A program made the translations under genes and the position numbers. Below the pieces are notes generated by a model. It saw only the letters and a program-made list of their open reading frames with translations, searched no databases and was not told the origin of the DNA. DNA of 64,000 nt from Aerophototrophica crusticola (GTDB lineage Bacteria; Pseudomonadota; Alphaproteobacteria; Azospirillales; Azospirillaceae), in assembly GCA_001939945.1 (NCBI GenBank), contig MOEB01000001.1, forward strand, positions 741,952 to 805,951, given 5' to 3'. Below, piece by piece: positions 8,413-20,727 of the stretch (position 1 is its first letter; each line of letters begins with the position of its first letter).

Positions 8413-9708
8413 TCAGGCCCGCCGCACCGCCTTCACGGGCGGGACCTGCCGCGGCTCAAAGCCGAAGCGCGTCTGGAACCGGGCCACGTCGGCGGGCTCC
8501 AGCGCCACCTGGAAGCGCATGGCATCCTCCAGGTCCTGCCGCTCAAGCACCTCGCCCCGCTCATACAGCCAGGCTATGGCGGCGCCGTCGGTGACGGGCA
8601 CCTCCAACTCCACCACATCCCGCCCCGCCACCATGCGGCGGTCCAGGAAGTCGAACAGCGTGTCCAGCCCTTCCCCGGTGAGGGCGGAGATGGTGACGGC
8701 ACCACCGGTGCGCCGTGCGGCGGCCAGCAGGGTGGCGCGTTCCTCCGCTGCCAGCAAATCCACCTTGTTCAGCACCTCCACCACCCGGTCGTCCGTCTCC
8801 ACCTCGATACCGATATCCCTGAGAACCGCCTCCACGTCGGCCTTCTGGGCCTCCGTGTCGGGGTGGGAGACGTCGCGCACGTGCAGGATGATGTCCGCGG
8901 CCTCCACCTCCTCCAGCGTCGCACGAAAGGCCTCGACCAGGCCGTGCGGCAGGTCGGAGATGAAGCCCACCGTGTCCGACAGGATGATCTTGCGGTTGGA
9001 CGGCAGGGTGATGGACCGCATGGTGGGGTCCAGCGTGGCGAACAGCAAGTCCTTGGCGAACACGTCCGCCCCGGCCATGCGGTTGAACAGGGTGGACTTG
9101 CCGGCGTTGGTGTAGCCCACCAGGGCCACCACCGGGTACGGCACCTTCTCCCGCGCCTTGCGGTGCAGGCCGCGGGTGCGGCGCACCTCCTCCAGTTCCT
9201 TCTTCAGCTTGTCGATGCGGTCGCTGATCAGCCGCCGATCCAGCTCGATCTGGCTCTCACCAGGTCCCCCCAGGAAGCCGAAGCCGCCGCGCTGCCGCTC
9301 CAGGTGGGTCCAGGACCGGACGAGGCGGGACCGCTGGTAGGTCAGCGCCGCCAGTTCCACCTGCAACTGGCCTTCCCGCGTGCGGGCACGGGCACCGAAA
9401 ATCTCCAGGATCAGGCCGGTACGGTCGATGACCTTGGTCTTCCAGGCCCGCTCCAGGTTGCGCTGCTGGATGGGGGACAGGCCGTGGTCCATGACCACCA
9501 GCCCGATCTCATCCTGTTCCACGCGCTGGCCGACCTGCTCAACCACGCCAGACCCCAACAGGGTGGCGGGCGTGGGACGGTTCACGCGGTAGCTCTCTGC
9601 CCCCGCGACCTCCAGCTCGATGGCGGCGGCGAGGCCCACGGCTTCGGCCAGCTTCGCGGCGGGATCACGGGCATCATTCCGGTCCTCAGGAAGGACCGGG
9701 TGGATCAC
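8413..9708 (-). CDS. hflX: GTPase HflX, ribosome-splitting factor
   Basis: A GTP- and ATP-binding protein that splits stalled or stressed 70S ribosomes. The 431-residue sequence has the HflX N-terminal domain, the glycine-rich GGFGFLGGPGESQIELDRR linker, and then the G domain: GYTNAGKST (P-loop), a switch region ending LDPTMRSI, DTVGFISDLP and NKVDLL. The start is a GTG just downstream of hfq. The frame remains open upstream into hfq with residues (RAFVIHPV) that look conserved, so the true start may lie slightly further upstream at an unusual codon. It belongs to the hfq-hflX operon. Confidence 0.95.
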   Translation of the reverse strand: MIHPVLPEDRNDARDPAAKLAEAVGLAAAIELEVAGAESYRVNRPTPATLLGSGVVEQVGQRVEQDEIGLVVMDHGLSPIQQRNLERAWKTKVIDRTGLILEIFGARARTREGQLQVELAALTYQRSRLVRSWTHLERQRGGFGFLGGPGESQIELDRRLISDRIDKLKKELEEVRRTRGLHRKAREKVPYPVVALVGYTNAGKSTLFNRMAGADVFAKDLLFATLDPTMRSITLPSNRKIILSDTVGFISDLPHGLVEAFRATLEEVEAADIILHVRDVSHPDTEAQKADVEAVLRDIGIEVETDDRVVEVLNKVDLLAAEERATLLAAARRTGGAVTISALTGEGLDTLFDFLDRRMVAGRDVVELEVPVTDGAAIAWLYERGEVLERQDLEDAMRFQVALEPADVARFQTRFGFEPRQVPPVKAVRRA

Positions 9709-9751
9709 GAAGGCGCGGGTGGGTTGCCCGCGCTGATCGTCGTTACGGACC

Positions 9752-10003
9752 TCAGTCGTGGTCGGTCTCCTTGGCGGCCGGCTCGAACAGTTGGATCGGA
9801 TGGGCCGGCATCACGGTCGAGATGGCGTGCTTATAGACGAGCTGCGAATGGGCATCCCGGCGCAGCAGGACGGAAAAATTGTCGAACCAGGTGATGATCC
9901 CCTGGAGCTTCACCCCGTTGACCAGGAAAACGGTCACAGGCGTCTTATTCTTCCGCACATGGTTCAGGAAGACGTCCTGCACGTTCTGCGATTTTTCCGA
10001 CAT
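9752..10003 (-). CDS. hfq: RNA chaperone Hfq
   Basis: An 83-residue Sm-fold hexameric RNA chaperone that pairs small RNAs with mRNAs. The Sm1 region ([37 protein letters not shown]) and the Sm2 motif (LVYKHAIST) are intact; the C-terminal tail is short and acidic (AAKETDHD), as usual in alphaproteobacteria. It lies directly upstream of hflX, the canonical pairing. In Rhodospirillales the D-amino-acid transaminase gene usually precedes it; here a HAD hydrolase gene lies between them. A gap of about 100 bases upstream can hold its own promoter. Confidence 0.98.
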   Translation of the reverse strand: MSEKSQNVQDVFLNHVRKNKTPVTVFLVNGVKLQGIITWFDNFSVLLRRDAHSQLVYKHAISTVMPAHPIQLFEPAAKETDHD

Positions 10004-10107
10004 TGGAATTGCCTCGCTTCGCTCATTCTTGGGGCGCCCCTTGGCAGAACACCCGGATTAACAGTTCGGCGCCCGACGGGGCATGATAGCCCCGCCGTCC
10101 CGTCCTG

Positions 10108-10779
10108 TCAGGATATGGTATGCGGAGCCTTCCGGACCAAGGCTGAAATCGCAGCACAGCCCTCAAGGCGCAGGGCCGGCGGAAAACGGTCTAGCCCCTC
10201 CCCCACGGCCGGCGTATCCCCCACCAGCAGGGGTACGCAGCCCGCGCGGTGGGCGCATTCCATATCGATGTCGGCATCGCCGACGAACCAGACGTCGGGC
10301 CCGGGCTTCAGGCCTCCCGGGGCCAGCGCCAGCTCCACCGGCGCCACGGCCGGCTTGTCCGCTGGCGCGTCCATGGCACCCACCAGCACGCCGAAGTAAC
10401 GGTCCCAGCCCAGCAGCTTCGCCTCCGCCCGCAGGAATCGGCCGGTCTTGTTGCTGACCACGCCGAGATAGATGCCCTGCCCGGCCAGCTCCTCCAGCAT
10501 CTCGGCGGCCCCGGCAAGGGGTTCCAGATATTCCAGGTGGTGGGCCTCGAAATGGCCGTAGAAGATGTCGCGCGCCTTGGTCCAGTCGTCCCCGAAGATG
10601 ATGGGGAAACTGTCACGCAGGCTGTGGCGGATGCGCTGGTAACTCTCCTCCAGGCTCCAGGGCTCCTTGCCGAAGGCCAACAGGGCGGCGTTGATGGAAG
10701 CGTGGACGCACCGCCAGTTGGTGACCAGCGTGTTGTCCCAGTCGAACAGGATGGCCCGGGGCCGCGCCAGCATGGTCAT
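10108..10779 (-). CDS. HAD-superfamily hydrolase (phosphoglycolate-phosphatase-like)
   Basis: A 223-residue HAD hydrolase with motif I ILFDWDNTLVTN (nucleophile Asp, acid Asp), motif II LGVVSNKTG, a lysine in ADKPAVAPVE, and motif IV VWFVGDADIDMECAHRAG. A helical cap lies in between. Its start codon overlaps the stop of the upstream aminotransferase gene (ATGA), so the two are translationally coupled. A second ATG two codons in is possible. Substrate unknown. The gene belongs to the trkA-dat-hfq-hflX neighbourhood, where a hydrolase of this type may remove a damaged metabolite. Confidence 0.87.
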   Translation of the reverse strand: MTMLARPRAILFDWDNTLVTNWRCVHASINAALLAFGKEPWSLEESYQRIRHSLRDSFPIIFGDDWTKARDIFYGHFEAHHLEYLEPLAGAAEMLEELAGQGIYLGVVSNKTGRFLRAEAKLLGWDRYFGVLVGAMDAPADKPAVAPVELALAPGGLKPGPDVWFVGDADIDMECAHRAGCVPLLVGDTPAVGEGLDRFPPALRLEGCAAISALVRKAPHTIS

Positions 10780-11645
10780 GCCGCCCCCACCGGGTCGGGG
10801 CTGCCCACATATTCCATGTAGGCCTGGCGGAGCTTGCGGCAGAGCGGGCCCGGCGTGCCGTCACCGATGCTGCGGCCGTCCAGCCGGGTCACCGGCAAGG
10901 CAAAGGTGCTGGCGCTGGAGATGAAGGCCTCCCGCGCCGCATAGGCCTCCTCCACCGTGAAAGGCCGCTCCTCGAAGGGGATGCCCAACTCGCCCGCCAA
11001 CCTCAGAATAGATTGCCGGGTGATGCCGTTCAGGATCAGGTTGCTGGCAGGCCGCGTCACCAACACGCCGTCCGCGGTGACGATCCAGGCGTTGGAAGAC
11101 GAGCCTTCGGTCACCGTCCCGTCCGGGTCCACCTGCCAGGCCTCGAACGCCCCCGCCTCAACCGCCTTCTGCTTGGCCAGCACCTGGGCCAGCAAGGCGA
11201 CGGACTTGATGTCCCGCCGCAGCCAGCGGATGTCGGGAACCGTCACGCAGGGCACGCCCTCGGCCAACTGCCTGGCGGTCTGGAACTTCGTCCGGCGGCA
11301 GGTCAGCACCAGACTGGGCCTGGGATTCGCCGGGAAGCGGAAGTCGCGGGGCGCCACGCCCCGGTTCACCTGGATGTACAGCAGCGCGTTCTGCGCCCCG
11401 TTCCGCCGCACCACCTCCCGCATGATGACCTTCAGCACCGCGGGCTTCACCGGCCAGGGGATTTGGAGTTCGCCGAGGGAGCGCCCCAGCCGGGCCAAGT
11501 GCCCTTCCTCATCCGCCAGCTTGCCGCCGACTACGGTGACCACCTCATAGACCCCGTCGGCGAACTGGAAGCCGCGGTCCTCCACATGGACGCTGGCCTC
11601 CCCGTGCGGGACATAGCGGCCGTTGACATAGGCGATGCGGGGCAT
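10776..11645 (-). CDS. dat: D-amino-acid transaminase (class IV PLP aminotransferase)
   Basis: A 289-residue fold-type IV PLP enzyme that interconverts D-amino acids and 2-oxo acids, typically D-alanine and D-glutamate. Visible features are the N-terminal EDRGFQFADGVYEVV segment, the lysine in RRDIKSVALLAQVLAKQKA that forms the PLP Schiff base, and the GTVTEGSSSNAWIV phosphate-binding region. Location between trkA and hfq is characteristic of the order. Branched-chain aminotransferase or aminodeoxychorismate lyase are relatives, but the motif pattern and context favour D-amino-acid transaminase. Confidence 0.9.
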   Translation of the reverse strand: MPRIAYVNGRYVPHGEASVHVEDRGFQFADGVYEVVTVVGGKLADEEGHLARLGRSLGELQIPWPVKPAVLKVIMREVVRRNGAQNALLYIQVNRGVAPRDFRFPANPRPSLVLTCRRTKFQTARQLAEGVPCVTVPDIRWLRRDIKSVALLAQVLAKQKAVEAGAFEAWQVDPDGTVTEGSSSNAWIVTADGVLVTRPASNLILNGITRQSILRLAGELGIPFEERPFTVEEAYAAREAFISSASTFALPVTRLDGRSIGDGTPGPLCRKLRQAYMEYVGSPDPVGAA

Positions 11646-11696
11646 GGCGCCTCTTCCGATCTCACGTGATGTCTGAAGGGGAACGGCGGCGAATTC

Positions 11697-13073
11697 TCAA
11701 AAGAATTCAAGCCGCACGGCGAACATCTTCTCAACCTTCTTCACCTGGCCGACGGCGGCCAGGATGATGACCCGGTCATTCGGCTTGATGACGGTGGAGG
11801 GCCGCGGGATGATCACCTGGCCGGCGCGCACGATGGCGCCGACGATCACCCCCTCCGGCAGGCGGACCTCCTTCAGCGGGGTGTTGATCAGGCTGGACGT
11901 CTCCAGCGCCTCCGCCTCGATGATCTCGGCGAACCCCTCGCGCAGGCTGTGCACCGCCTTGATGCGGCCGCGGCGGACATGCTGGAGGATGGAGGAGACG
12001 GTGATGGAGCGCGGGCTCACCACCGCGTCGATTCCCAACGGCTGCACAAGGGGTTGGAAGGTGGTCTTGTTGATCAGGGTGATGGCCCGCTGGCAGCCGT
12101 AGCGCTTGGCCAGGAGCGAGGCCAGGATGTTGCCCTCATCGCTGTTGGAAACGGCGACCACCGTCTCGCTGGCGCGGACGTTCGCCTCTTCCAGGATCTC
12201 CGGGTCCAGCCCGTCCCCGTGCAGTACCATGGTGCGGGTCAGGCGTTGTGCCACGATCTGGGCCCGCTTGCGGTCCATCTCGATGATGCGGGCGGAGACC
12301 TGGGGATGCTTTTCCTCGATGTCCTCCGCCAGACACAGGCCGATGTTGCCGCCACCGACGATGATGACGCGGCGGGCCTCCGGCTCCTCATGGCCGAAGG
12401 CGGACATGGCGCGGGCCACATGGTTCGTGTCGGCCACGAAATAGACCTCGTCCCCCGCCAACATCTGGTCGTCGCCGCTGGGGATGATGGGCTTGTCGTT
12501 GCGGACGATGGCCACGACCTCGATATTCAGGTCGGGGAACAGGCCGGTGAGCTGGCGCAGCGGCGTGTTGATCACCGGGCAGTTCTGGCCGCAGACGACG
12601 CCGATGACCCGCACCTTTCCGTCGGCCAGGGGGATCATGTCGAAGGCGCCGGGCACCTGCAGCCGCCGGCCGATGGCCCGCGCCACCTCGATCTCGGGGG
12701 AGATGATGACATCGATGGGCAGGTGCCCGCGGGAATAGAGGTCGCGCCAGATGGGTTGCAGGTAGCTCTGGTGCCGGACGCGGGCGATCTTGGTGGGCAC
12801 GTTGAACAGGCTGTCCGCCACTTGGCAGGCCACCATGTTCACCTCGTCCGCCAAGGTGACGGCGATGATCATGTCCGCCTCGGTCGCGCCGGCGGCCTCC
12901 AGCACGTTGGGATGGCTGGCGAAGCCCACCATGGCCTGGACGTCCAGCGTGTCGCTGATCTTCTGGATCAGCTCCGGCGACTGGTCGATGACGGTAACAT
13001 GGTTCCCTTCGCTCGCCAGATAGCGCGCGATGTTCGACCCGACCTGCCCGGCCCCGCAGACGATGACTTTCAT
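11697..13073 (-). CDS. trkA: Trk potassium uptake system, peripheral NAD-binding subunit TrkA
   Basis: A 458-residue cytoplasmic regulatory subunit of the TrkH/TrkG potassium channel. It holds two RCK units, each with a Rossmann-type nucleotide site (GAGQVGSNIARYLA near the N terminus and VGGGNIGLCLAEDIE in the middle) followed by a TrkA-C domain. No trkH is present in the window. It is placed immediately downstream of ntrX by 47 bases on the same strand, the standard order in Azospirillum and relatives, and is probably transcribed with ntrYX. Confidence 0.96.
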   Translation of the reverse strand: MKVIVCGAGQVGSNIARYLASEGNHVTVIDQSPELIQKISDTLDVQAMVGFASHPNVLEAAGATEADMIIAVTLADEVNMVACQVADSLFNVPTKIARVRHQSYLQPIWRDLYSRGHLPIDVIISPEIEVARAIGRRLQVPGAFDMIPLADGKVRVIGVVCGQNCPVINTPLRQLTGLFPDLNIEVVAIVRNDKPIIPSGDDQMLAGDEVYFVADTNHVARAMSAFGHEEPEARRVIIVGGGNIGLCLAEDIEEKHPQVSARIIEMDRKRAQIVAQRLTRTMVLHGDGLDPEILEEANVRASETVVAVSNSDEGNILASLLAKRYGCQRAITLINKTTFQPLVQPLGIDAVVSPRSITVSSILQHVRRGRIKAVHSLREGFAEIIEAEALETSSLINTPLKEVRLPEGVIVGAIVRAGQVIIPRPSTVIKPNDRVIILAAVGQVKKVEKMFAVRLEFF

Positions 13074-13120
13074 GGCAACCAGACCCTAATTCGACCAGCG
13101 CGACCAAGCGTTGAGGTGGA

Positions 13121-14527
13121 TCACTCCACCCCCACCCGGGCTCCCGCCTTCTCCGTCCCGTGCACGCCCAGCGACTTCAGCTTGCGGTGCAGGGCGGAGC
13201 GTTCCATGCCCACGAAGGCGGCGGTACGGCTGATATTGCCGCCGAAGCGGGTGACCTGGGCCAGCAGGTACTCCCGCTCGAACACCTCGCGGGCGTCGCG
13301 CAGGGGCAGGCCCATGATCTCCCCGCCCTTCTCCCACTTCAGCACCGTCGGCGTGATGGCGCCGATCTCCGGCGGCAGCATGTCGGCGCGGATGGGCTCG
13401 TGCGGGTCGCCGGAAACCATGATCAGCAGCCACTCCACGGTGTTGCGGAGCTGGCGGACATTGCCCGGCCAATCATAGGCCTGGAGGGCCGCCATGGCAT
13501 CCTCGCCGAAGATGCGGATGGGCAGGCCGGACGTCTCCGCCGTGCGCTGCATGAAGTGGCGGGCCAGCAGGGGGATGTCCTCCCGCCGTTCCCGCAGGGG
13601 CGGGACCTTCAGCGGCACCACGGACAGGCGGTAGAACAGGTCCTGGCGGAAGCGGCCCTGCTCGATCTCCGCGGTCAGGTCGCGGTTGGTGCTGGCGATG
13701 ACGCGGACATCCACCTCCACCCGGGCGGTGCCGCCCACCCGCTCGAAGGTCTGCTCCTGCAACACCCGGACGATCTTGCCCTGGGTCTCCAGGGGCATGT
13801 CGGAGACCTCGTCCAGGAACAGGGTCCCGCCATGGGCCTGCTCGAAGGTGCCCACCTTGCGGCCGCCGCCATCGAAGCTCCCCTCCGTCCCGAACAACTC
13901 CACCTCAAGCCGGTCGGGCCGCATGGTGGCGCAGTTCAGGGCGACGAAGGGCCCGTCGGCCCGGCGGGAGCGGGCATGGATCATCCGTGCCACCACCTCC
14001 TTGCCGCTGCCCGGCGGGCCGGAGACCATGACGCGCGACCCCGTCGGGGCCACCTTCTCCACCGCGTGGCGGAGCTGGTTTATGGCCAGGCTGCGGCCCG
14101 TCAGCTCCGCCTCCGCCCCGGCGCGGACCCGCAGCTCCCGGTTCTCCCGCCGCAGCCGCGCCGCCTCGATGGCGCGTTCCACCAGCAGCAGCAGCCGGTC
14201 GGCCTTGAACGGCTTCTCGATGAAGTCGTAGGCGCCGGACTTGATGGCGGCCACGGCCGTCTCGATGTTGCCATGGCCGCTGATCATGACCACGGGCACG
14301 TCGGGATGGTCGCGTTTCAACTCGGCCAGGATCTGCAGCCCGTCCAGCCGGCTGCCCTGCAGCCAGATGTCCAGGATCACCAGGCTGGGCCGGCGCGTGG
14401 CCACGGCCGCCAGGGCCTGGTCCGCGTCCGCCGCCTCGCGGGTCTTCAACCCCTCGTCTTCCAGGATGCCCGCGATGAGCATCCGGATATCTGCCTCGTC
14501 GTCCACGATCAGGATATCGTGCGCCAT
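13121..14527 (-). CDS. ntrX: Nitrogen regulation response regulator NtrX
   Basis: A 468-residue response regulator paired with NtrY. It has an N-terminal receiver domain (ILIVDDEADIRML; phospho-acceptor Asp in LVILDIWLQG), a central AAA+ domain (GPPGSGKEVVARMIH Walker A, GTLFLDEVSDMP Walker B) and a C-terminal Fis-type helix-turn-helix (GGNISRTAAFVGMERSALHRKL). In place of the sigma-54 contact loop GAFTGA it has FGTEGSFDGGGRK, which fits the known NtrX subfamily and implies it does not activate sigma-54 in the standard way. The start at MAHDILIVDDE is four bases after the ntrY stop. Confidence 0.96.
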   Translation of the reverse strand: MAHDILIVDDEADIRMLIAGILEDEGLKTREAADADQALAAVATRRPSLVILDIWLQGSRLDGLQILAELKRDHPDVPVVMISGHGNIETAVAAIKSGAYDFIEKPFKADRLLLLVERAIEAARLRRENRELRVRAGAEAELTGRSLAINQLRHAVEKVAPTGSRVMVSGPPGSGKEVVARMIHARSRRADGPFVALNCATMRPDRLEVELFGTEGSFDGGGRKVGTFEQAHGGTLFLDEVSDMPLETQGKIVRVLQEQTFERVGGTARVEVDVRVIASTNRDLTAEIEQGRFRQDLFYRLSVVPLKVPPLRERREDIPLLARHFMQRTAETSGLPIRIFGEDAMAALQAYDWPGNVRQLRNTVEWLLIMVSGDPHEPIRADMLPPEIGAITPTVLKWEKGGEIMGLPLRDAREVFEREYLLAQVTRFGGNISRTAAFVGMERSALHRKLKSLGVHGTEKAGARVGVE

Positions 14528-14531
14528 CTTC

Positions 14532-16826
14532 TCAGCCCTTCCGCCCGGCGACGGCCACCGCTGGCTCGAGGGTCGCCGGGGCCGCCTCGGGTGAGGCGGG
14601 GGCGAGCGTCCGCGGCAGCACGAGGCTGACGCGGGCACCGCCGCCCGGCCGATCCTCCAGCAGCAACGCGCCGCCGTGGTCTTCCATGATCTTCTTCACG
14701 ATGGCGAGCCCAAGGCCCGTGCCCTTGGCCCGCGTGGTCACATAAGGTTCGGTAAGCCTGTCCCGCTCTTCGGTGGGCAGGCCCTTGCCGTTGTCCTCCA
14801 CCGCCAGGATCACCCGGTCGTCTTCCTGGGCGACCCGCAACGTCACCTGGCCCGGCGGCAGCGTCGCGTCGTCGCCGACCTCCTCCGCCTTGCCCTCGAT
14901 GGCCTCGACGGCATTCTTCAGCAGGTTGGTCAGGGCCTGGCCGATCTGTCGGCTGTCGCAGACGATCTGTAGCGGCTCCTCCGGCAGGATGGTCTCGAAC
15001 TTGATGCCGGTCTGCGCGGTGGCCTGGAGGAAGACCGCCTGACGGCACAGCTCCTGGATGGAGACTGGCTTCATGACGGGCGACGGCATGCGGGCGAAGG
15101 CGGAGAACTCGTCCACCATCTTGCCGATGTCGTCTACATGCCGGACGATGGTGTCCGTCATGGCCCGGAACGTGTCCGGGTCGCTGCTGATCTCCTTCAA
15201 GTATTTCCGCCGCAGCCGCTCGGCGGAAAGCTGGATGGGAGTCAGCGGGTTCTTGATCTCATGGGCGATGCGGCGGGCCACGTCGGCCCAGGCGGCCTTG
15301 CGTTGGGCGGACAGCAGTTCCGACACGTCGTCGAAGGTTACGACGAAGCCCTTGACCTCGCCGCCAACCACCTCCGCCGCCAGACGCACCAGTAGGGTGC
15401 GGAGCTGCCCGCCGCGGCGGAGCTGCACCTGCCCCTCCACCAGCCTCCCGGGGCGGCGGCGGATGGTGCCCATCAGGTCCGCCATCTCCGGCGCCACTTC
15501 CAGCAGGTTGCGCCCGACCAGGGACTGCGGGTCGCCCACTCCCAGCAGCTCCGCCGCCGACAGGTTCGGCAGGTTGACCACACCTTCCTGGTCCAGGCCC
15601 AGCACGCCGGCGGAAACGCCGGACAGCACCGCCTCCGTGAAGCGGCGGCGCAGGTCCAGCAGCTTGTTGGCCTCCACCAGCTCGTGCCGCTGGCTCTCCA
15701 ACTGGCTGGTCATGCGGTTGAAGGCGCGGGACAGGGATGACAGCTCATCCTCCGGCCCATCGGTGTCCGGCACGCGGGCCGTCAGGTCGCCGGACCGCAC
15801 CCGCTCTGCCGCGGCGATCAGCGCGCCGATGGGCTGGACCAGGTAGGTCGCAAACAGCAGCCCCATCCAGATTGCCGCCAGCAGGAGCAACACCGCGATT
15901 CCCAGGAAGATCAGGCTGAACCGGGTCTGCAGGTCGAACCGCTGGCCCTCCAGCTGCCGGTACTCCCGCACGGCGCTCTGGGTGGCGTCCATGTGCTCCA
16001 GCACCCTGGATTCCACCGGACGGCCGACGAACAGGAACGTGTCGAAACGCGGGTCGGCCTGCAATAGCGCGCTCACCCGGTTACCCGCCTCGCTGACCAG
16101 CAGCACCACCTCACCCCGGCGCGCCCGCTCCAACTCCTCCGCCCTGACGCTGTTCTTGAAGTCGAAGGCGAACCCAAGGCCGTAGACGCTGTAGATGCGT
16201 CCCGTCCCGTCGAAGATCACAGACTCGGTCAGCGAGCGCTGGAAGGATTGCTCATTGAACACCTGCTGGAATCGCAGGGGGTTGTAGACCACGTCCAGGG
16301 GCAGGCGGATCAGGTCGTTGCGCATCAGCTCCGCATCGCGGGTGATGGCGAGTTGGTGTTCCTGGAGGTAAGCCTCGGCCACCGCCAGGGACTCGTTCAC
16401 CGCCGTGCGGACCCGCTCGCTGAACCAGGACTGGACGCCGACGTAAAAGAACAGGGCGCTGAAGATGGCCATGGTGATGGCCGGCAGCACCGCCAACAGG
16501 GAGAAGACGGCCACGAGCCGCATGTGCAGCCGCGACCCCGCCAGCCCCCGCCGCCGCTCCACCCACAGGCCGACGATGCGCCGGGCCACCACCACGACCA
16601 GCAGCAGCAGCAGCACCGCGTCGGCGGTCAGCAGCAAGGTGACCGTGTTCGGGTCGTTGCCGAAGGGCGGTGTCTCGGTCAGCGCGCCATAGGTGGCGGC
16701 GCCGGAGATCAGCGCCGCCAAGGTCAGCAGAACGGCCAACACACCGCCCAGATGGCGACGGGATGACCATGCGGCCAACCGGCGCCACAGCGTGGCGCCC
16801 GGGACCTTGTCCGTCGCCACGCTCAT
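14532..16826 (-). CDS. ntrY: Nitrogen regulation sensor histidine kinase NtrY
   Basis: A 764-residue membrane sensor kinase. Four hydrophobic segments are visible (three in the first ~125 residues and one near 300), bounding a periplasmic region. HAMP ([23 protein letters not shown]), PAS, HisKA ([19 protein letters not shown], phospho-His) and HATPase domains ([25 protein letters not shown]) follow. It phosphorylates NtrX and affects nitrogen and redox responses in alphaproteobacteria. It follows ntrC after a 253-base gap with room for its own promoter. The family is certain; the stimulus is not. Confidence 0.96.
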   Translation of the reverse strand: MSVATDKVPGATLWRRLAAWSSRRHLGGVLAVLLTLAALISGAATYGALTETPPFGNDPNTVTLLLTADAVLLLLLVVVVARRIVGLWVERRRGLAGSRLHMRLVAVFSLLAVLPAITMAIFSALFFYVGVQSWFSERVRTAVNESLAVAEAYLQEHQLAITRDAELMRNDLIRLPLDVVYNPLRFQQVFNEQSFQRSLTESVIFDGTGRIYSVYGLGFAFDFKNSVRAEELERARRGEVVLLVSEAGNRVSALLQADPRFDTFLFVGRPVESRVLEHMDATQSAVREYRQLEGQRFDLQTRFSLIFLGIAVLLLLAAIWMGLLFATYLVQPIGALIAAAERVRSGDLTARVPDTDGPEDELSSLSRAFNRMTSQLESQRHELVEANKLLDLRRRFTEAVLSGVSAGVLGLDQEGVVNLPNLSAAELLGVGDPQSLVGRNLLEVAPEMADLMGTIRRRPGRLVEGQVQLRRGGQLRTLLVRLAAEVVGGEVKGFVVTFDDVSELLSAQRKAAWADVARRIAHEIKNPLTPIQLSAERLRRKYLKEISSDPDTFRAMTDTIVRHVDDIGKMVDEFSAFARMPSPVMKPVSIQELCRQAVFLQATAQTGIKFETILPEEPLQIVCDSRQIGQALTNLLKNAVEAIEGKAEEVGDDATLPPGQVTLRVAQEDDRVILAVEDNGKGLPTEERDRLTEPYVTTRAKGTGLGLAIVKKIMEDHGGALLLEDRPGGGARVSLVLPRTLAPASPEAAPATLEPAVAVAGRKG

Positions 16827-17079
16827 GATGCCGGCGCCGCCAAGTCTGGCGCCACCGCGTCAAAGGCCCTGGCGTTGCCGCCGGTCCTGGCTGTGCTGGC
16901 GTGTCCGGCCAATCCGGTACCCTGGTGACGGAACAAGGGACGCCGGGCCTTGCCCATGGGGGCGGCCCGGTCTCGTGAACTGTTACCAGAAAGCTACACC
17001 CGACGCCAGCCTTCGGACAGTGGGGTTTTTCGGCAAAGGCGTGACAAGGTTGCCAGGGCGCCCGGACCCGCGCCCTGCC

Positions 17080-18525
<1,446 letters not shown>

Positions 18526-18528
18526 TTT

Positions 18529-19659
18529 TTAGGCACCCTCCCCTGCGGCCCCGTCCGCCGCCACGGGCAGAGAGACCTTGAAAACCGTACGGCGCGGCTG
18601 GCTCTCGAAGTCGATGACCCCGCCATGATCGCCGATGATCTTCGCCACCAGTGCAAGTCCCAGGCCAGTGCCGTTGCGCTTGGTGGTCACGAAGGGGTCG
18701 AACAGGTTGGCCCGGATGTCGTCGGGGATGCCGGGGCCGTTGTCCTGCACGCTGACCAGCAGCGGCAGGTGCAGCCGGCTGTCCGAACCTGCCACCGCCA
18801 GCCGGACGCCGTGCTGGTAGGCGGTGCTGAGGACGATCTCCCCGTTCTGCTCGGGGCAGGCCTCCGCCGCGTTCTTCACCAGGTTCAGGAACACCTGCAC
18901 CAGCTGGTCCCGGTTGCCATAGACCGGCGGCAGGGATGGGTCGTAGCGCTCCACGAAACGGATGTGCCGGGCGAAGCCGCTCTGCGCCACCCGGCGCACA
19001 TGCTCCAGCACCGCATGGATGTTCACGCCCGTGCGCTCCAGCGGGCGACCGTCGGTGAAAACCTCCATCCGGTCCACCAGGGCGACGATGCGGTCCGCCT
19101 CGTCGCAGATCAGGCGGGTCAGCATGCGGTCTTCCTCGCCGACGCTGTCCTCCAGCAACTGCGCGGCCCCCCGGATCCCGGAAAGCGGGTTCTTCACCTC
19201 ATGGGCCAGCATGGCTGCCATGGCCACCACCGACCGGGCGGCCCCGCGGTGGGTGAGCTGCTTGTCGATGCGGCGGGCGATGGTGCGCTCATGGATGCTG
19301 ACCACAACCTGGTCCGGCGGGTCGGCCAGGGGGGCGGCCTGGAGCGTCACGAAATGGGTGCCGATCCGCGGGTTCTCCACGGTCACGCCATACTCGCAGA
19401 CGCTGGAATGGGTCTGTCGCGCCTGCTCCAGCAGGGTGAAGACGGGGCTGTCCGGGGGGATCAGCTCCGACAGGTGTGTGCCCACCACGCGGGCGGCGGA
19501 GATGTCGAAGAACTCCTGCGCCTCCAGGTTCACGAAGCGCACGATGCCGTCGCTGTCGATGACCAGCACCGGGTCCGGCAGGGCAGCCAGGATGCCTGCC
19601 GGGTCCAGCTCGTCCCGGGTGTTCCGCCGCACCAGGGTCACCGCCGCGCGCCGCGTCAT
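18529..19659 (-). CDS. ntrB: Nitrogen regulation sensor kinase/phosphatase NtrB
   Basis: A 376-residue soluble histidine kinase that phosphorylates or dephosphorylates NtrC under PII control. It has an N-terminal PAS domain ([18 protein letters not shown]), a HisKA domain with [19 protein letters not shown], and a HATPase domain ([28 protein letters not shown]). There is no transmembrane segment, as expected. The start ATG overlaps the dusB stop (ATGA), so translation is coupled. An open frame extends further upstream, but only as an overprint of dusB. Confidence 0.97.
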   Translation of the reverse strand: MTRRAAVTLVRRNTRDELDPAGILAALPDPVLVIDSDGIVRFVNLEAQEFFDISAARVVGTHLSELIPPDSPVFTLLEQARQTHSSVCEYGVTVENPRIGTHFVTLQAAPLADPPDQVVVSIHERTIARRIDKQLTHRGAARSVVAMAAMLAHEVKNPLSGIRGAAQLLEDSVGEEDRMLTRLICDEADRIVALVDRMEVFTDGRPLERTGVNIHAVLEHVRRVAQSGFARHIRFVERYDPSLPPVYGNRDQLVQVFLNLVKNAAEACPEQNGEIVLSTAYQHGVRLAVAGSDSRLHLPLLVSVQDNGPGIPDDIRANLFDPFVTTKRNGTGLGLALVAKIIGDHGGVIDFESQPRRTVFKVSLPVAADGAAGEGA

Positions 19660-20672
19660 GCCGCCGCCCTGCTGGTGATGCCACGGTCCATGGCGGCGGT
19701 GTAGAAGCCGATGACGGCCTGCTTCACCCGCTCCGGGTCCTCGGTGGTCATGATGGCGTTGCGGTAGTCGGCGGAGCCGGGCAGGCCCTTGGAGTACCAG
19801 GCCACGTGCTTGCGGGCGATCTTCAGCCCGGCCTCCGTCCCGTAATGGGCCAGGATGGCGTCGTAATGCTCCAGCACGATCTGCAACTGGTCGGCAAGCG
19901 CCGGTTCCGGCTTCACCTCGCCCGTGCGCAGGTAGTGCATCACCTGGGCGATGAACCAGGGCCGGCCATAGGTGCCGCGGCCCACCATGACCCCATCGGC
20001 CCCGCTCTCCTCCAGGCAGCGCACCGCGTCCTCCAGGGTCGTGATGTCGCCGTTGGCGATGACGGGGATGCTGACCGCCTCCTTCACTTGGCGGATGAAG
20101 CGCCAGTCGGCGGTGCCGTTGTACATCTGGCAGCGGGTGCGGCCGTGCACGGTCAGCATCTTGATGCCGCATTCCTCGGCGATCCGGGCCAGGCGCGGGG
20201 CGTTCAGATTCTGCTCGTCCCAGCCCTTGCGCATCTTCATGGTGACCGGCACGGACACGGCCTTGACGGTCGCCTCCATGATCTTGCCGGCCAGCGGCTC
20301 GTCCTTCATCAGGGCGGAGCCGGCATAGCCGTTGACCACCTTCTTCACCGGGCAGCCGAAGTTGATGTCGATGATGTGGGCGCCGCGGTCCTCGTTCAGC
20401 TTGGCCGCCTCCGCCATCACGTCAGGCTCGCAGCCGGCGAGCTGCATGGAGATGGGCGCCTCGTCCAGGGACCACTCGGTCTTCAGCATGCTTTCCCGGC
20501 TGGCGCGGATCATCGCCTGGCTGGCGATCATCTCCGACACCACCAGGCCCGCGCCGGTGCGCTTCACCAGCCGGCGGAAGGGCATGTCGCTCACCCCCGA
20601 CATGGGGGCGAGGATCACGGGATCGTCGATCTTCACCGGGCCGACCTGGATCGGCTTCAAACGCTTGCCCAT
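19656..20672 (-). CDS. dusB: tRNA-dihydrouridine synthase DusB (NifR3)
   Basis: Reduces specific uridines in tRNA to dihydrouridine with FMN and NADPH. The 338-residue TIM-barrel has [15 protein letters not shown], the substrate site [19 protein letters not shown] with its catalytic Cys, the [10 protein letters not shown] segment and PVIANGDI. It is the classical nifR3 gene heading the ntrB-ntrC operon. The start is placed at [11 protein letters not shown]; a longer open frame upstream runs through the regulatory gap and is not conserved. A 22-base palindrome lies 56-77 bases upstream of this start. Confidence 0.96.
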   Translation of the reverse strand: MGKRLKPIQVGPVKIDDPVILAPMSGVSDMPFRRLVKRTGAGLVVSEMIASQAMIRASRESMLKTEWSLDEAPISMQLAGCEPDVMAEAAKLNEDRGAHIIDINFGCPVKKVVNGYAGSALMKDEPLAGKIMEATVKAVSVPVTMKMRKGWDEQNLNAPRLARIAEECGIKMLTVHGRTRCQMYNGTADWRFIRQVKEAVSIPVIANGDITTLEDAVRCLEESGADGVMVGRGTYGRPWFIAQVMHYLRTGEVKPEPALADQLQIVLEHYDAILAHYGTEAGLKIARKHVAWYSKGLPGSADYRNAIMTTEDPERVKQAVIGFYTAAMDRGITSRAAA

Positions 20673-20727
20673 TCTTAAGGCACTTTCTACAGATGCACAA
20701 AAATCAGGCGCGGAAAATACCATGCAT

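Noticed and set aside
8395..9894. 499-codon plus-strand frame opposite hflX and hfq
   Set aside because: Antisense to two certain genes; His/Gln/Gly-rich translation.
11949..13478. 509-codon plus-strand frame opposite trkA
   Set aside because: Antisense to TrkA, which has intact domains; no recognisable family.
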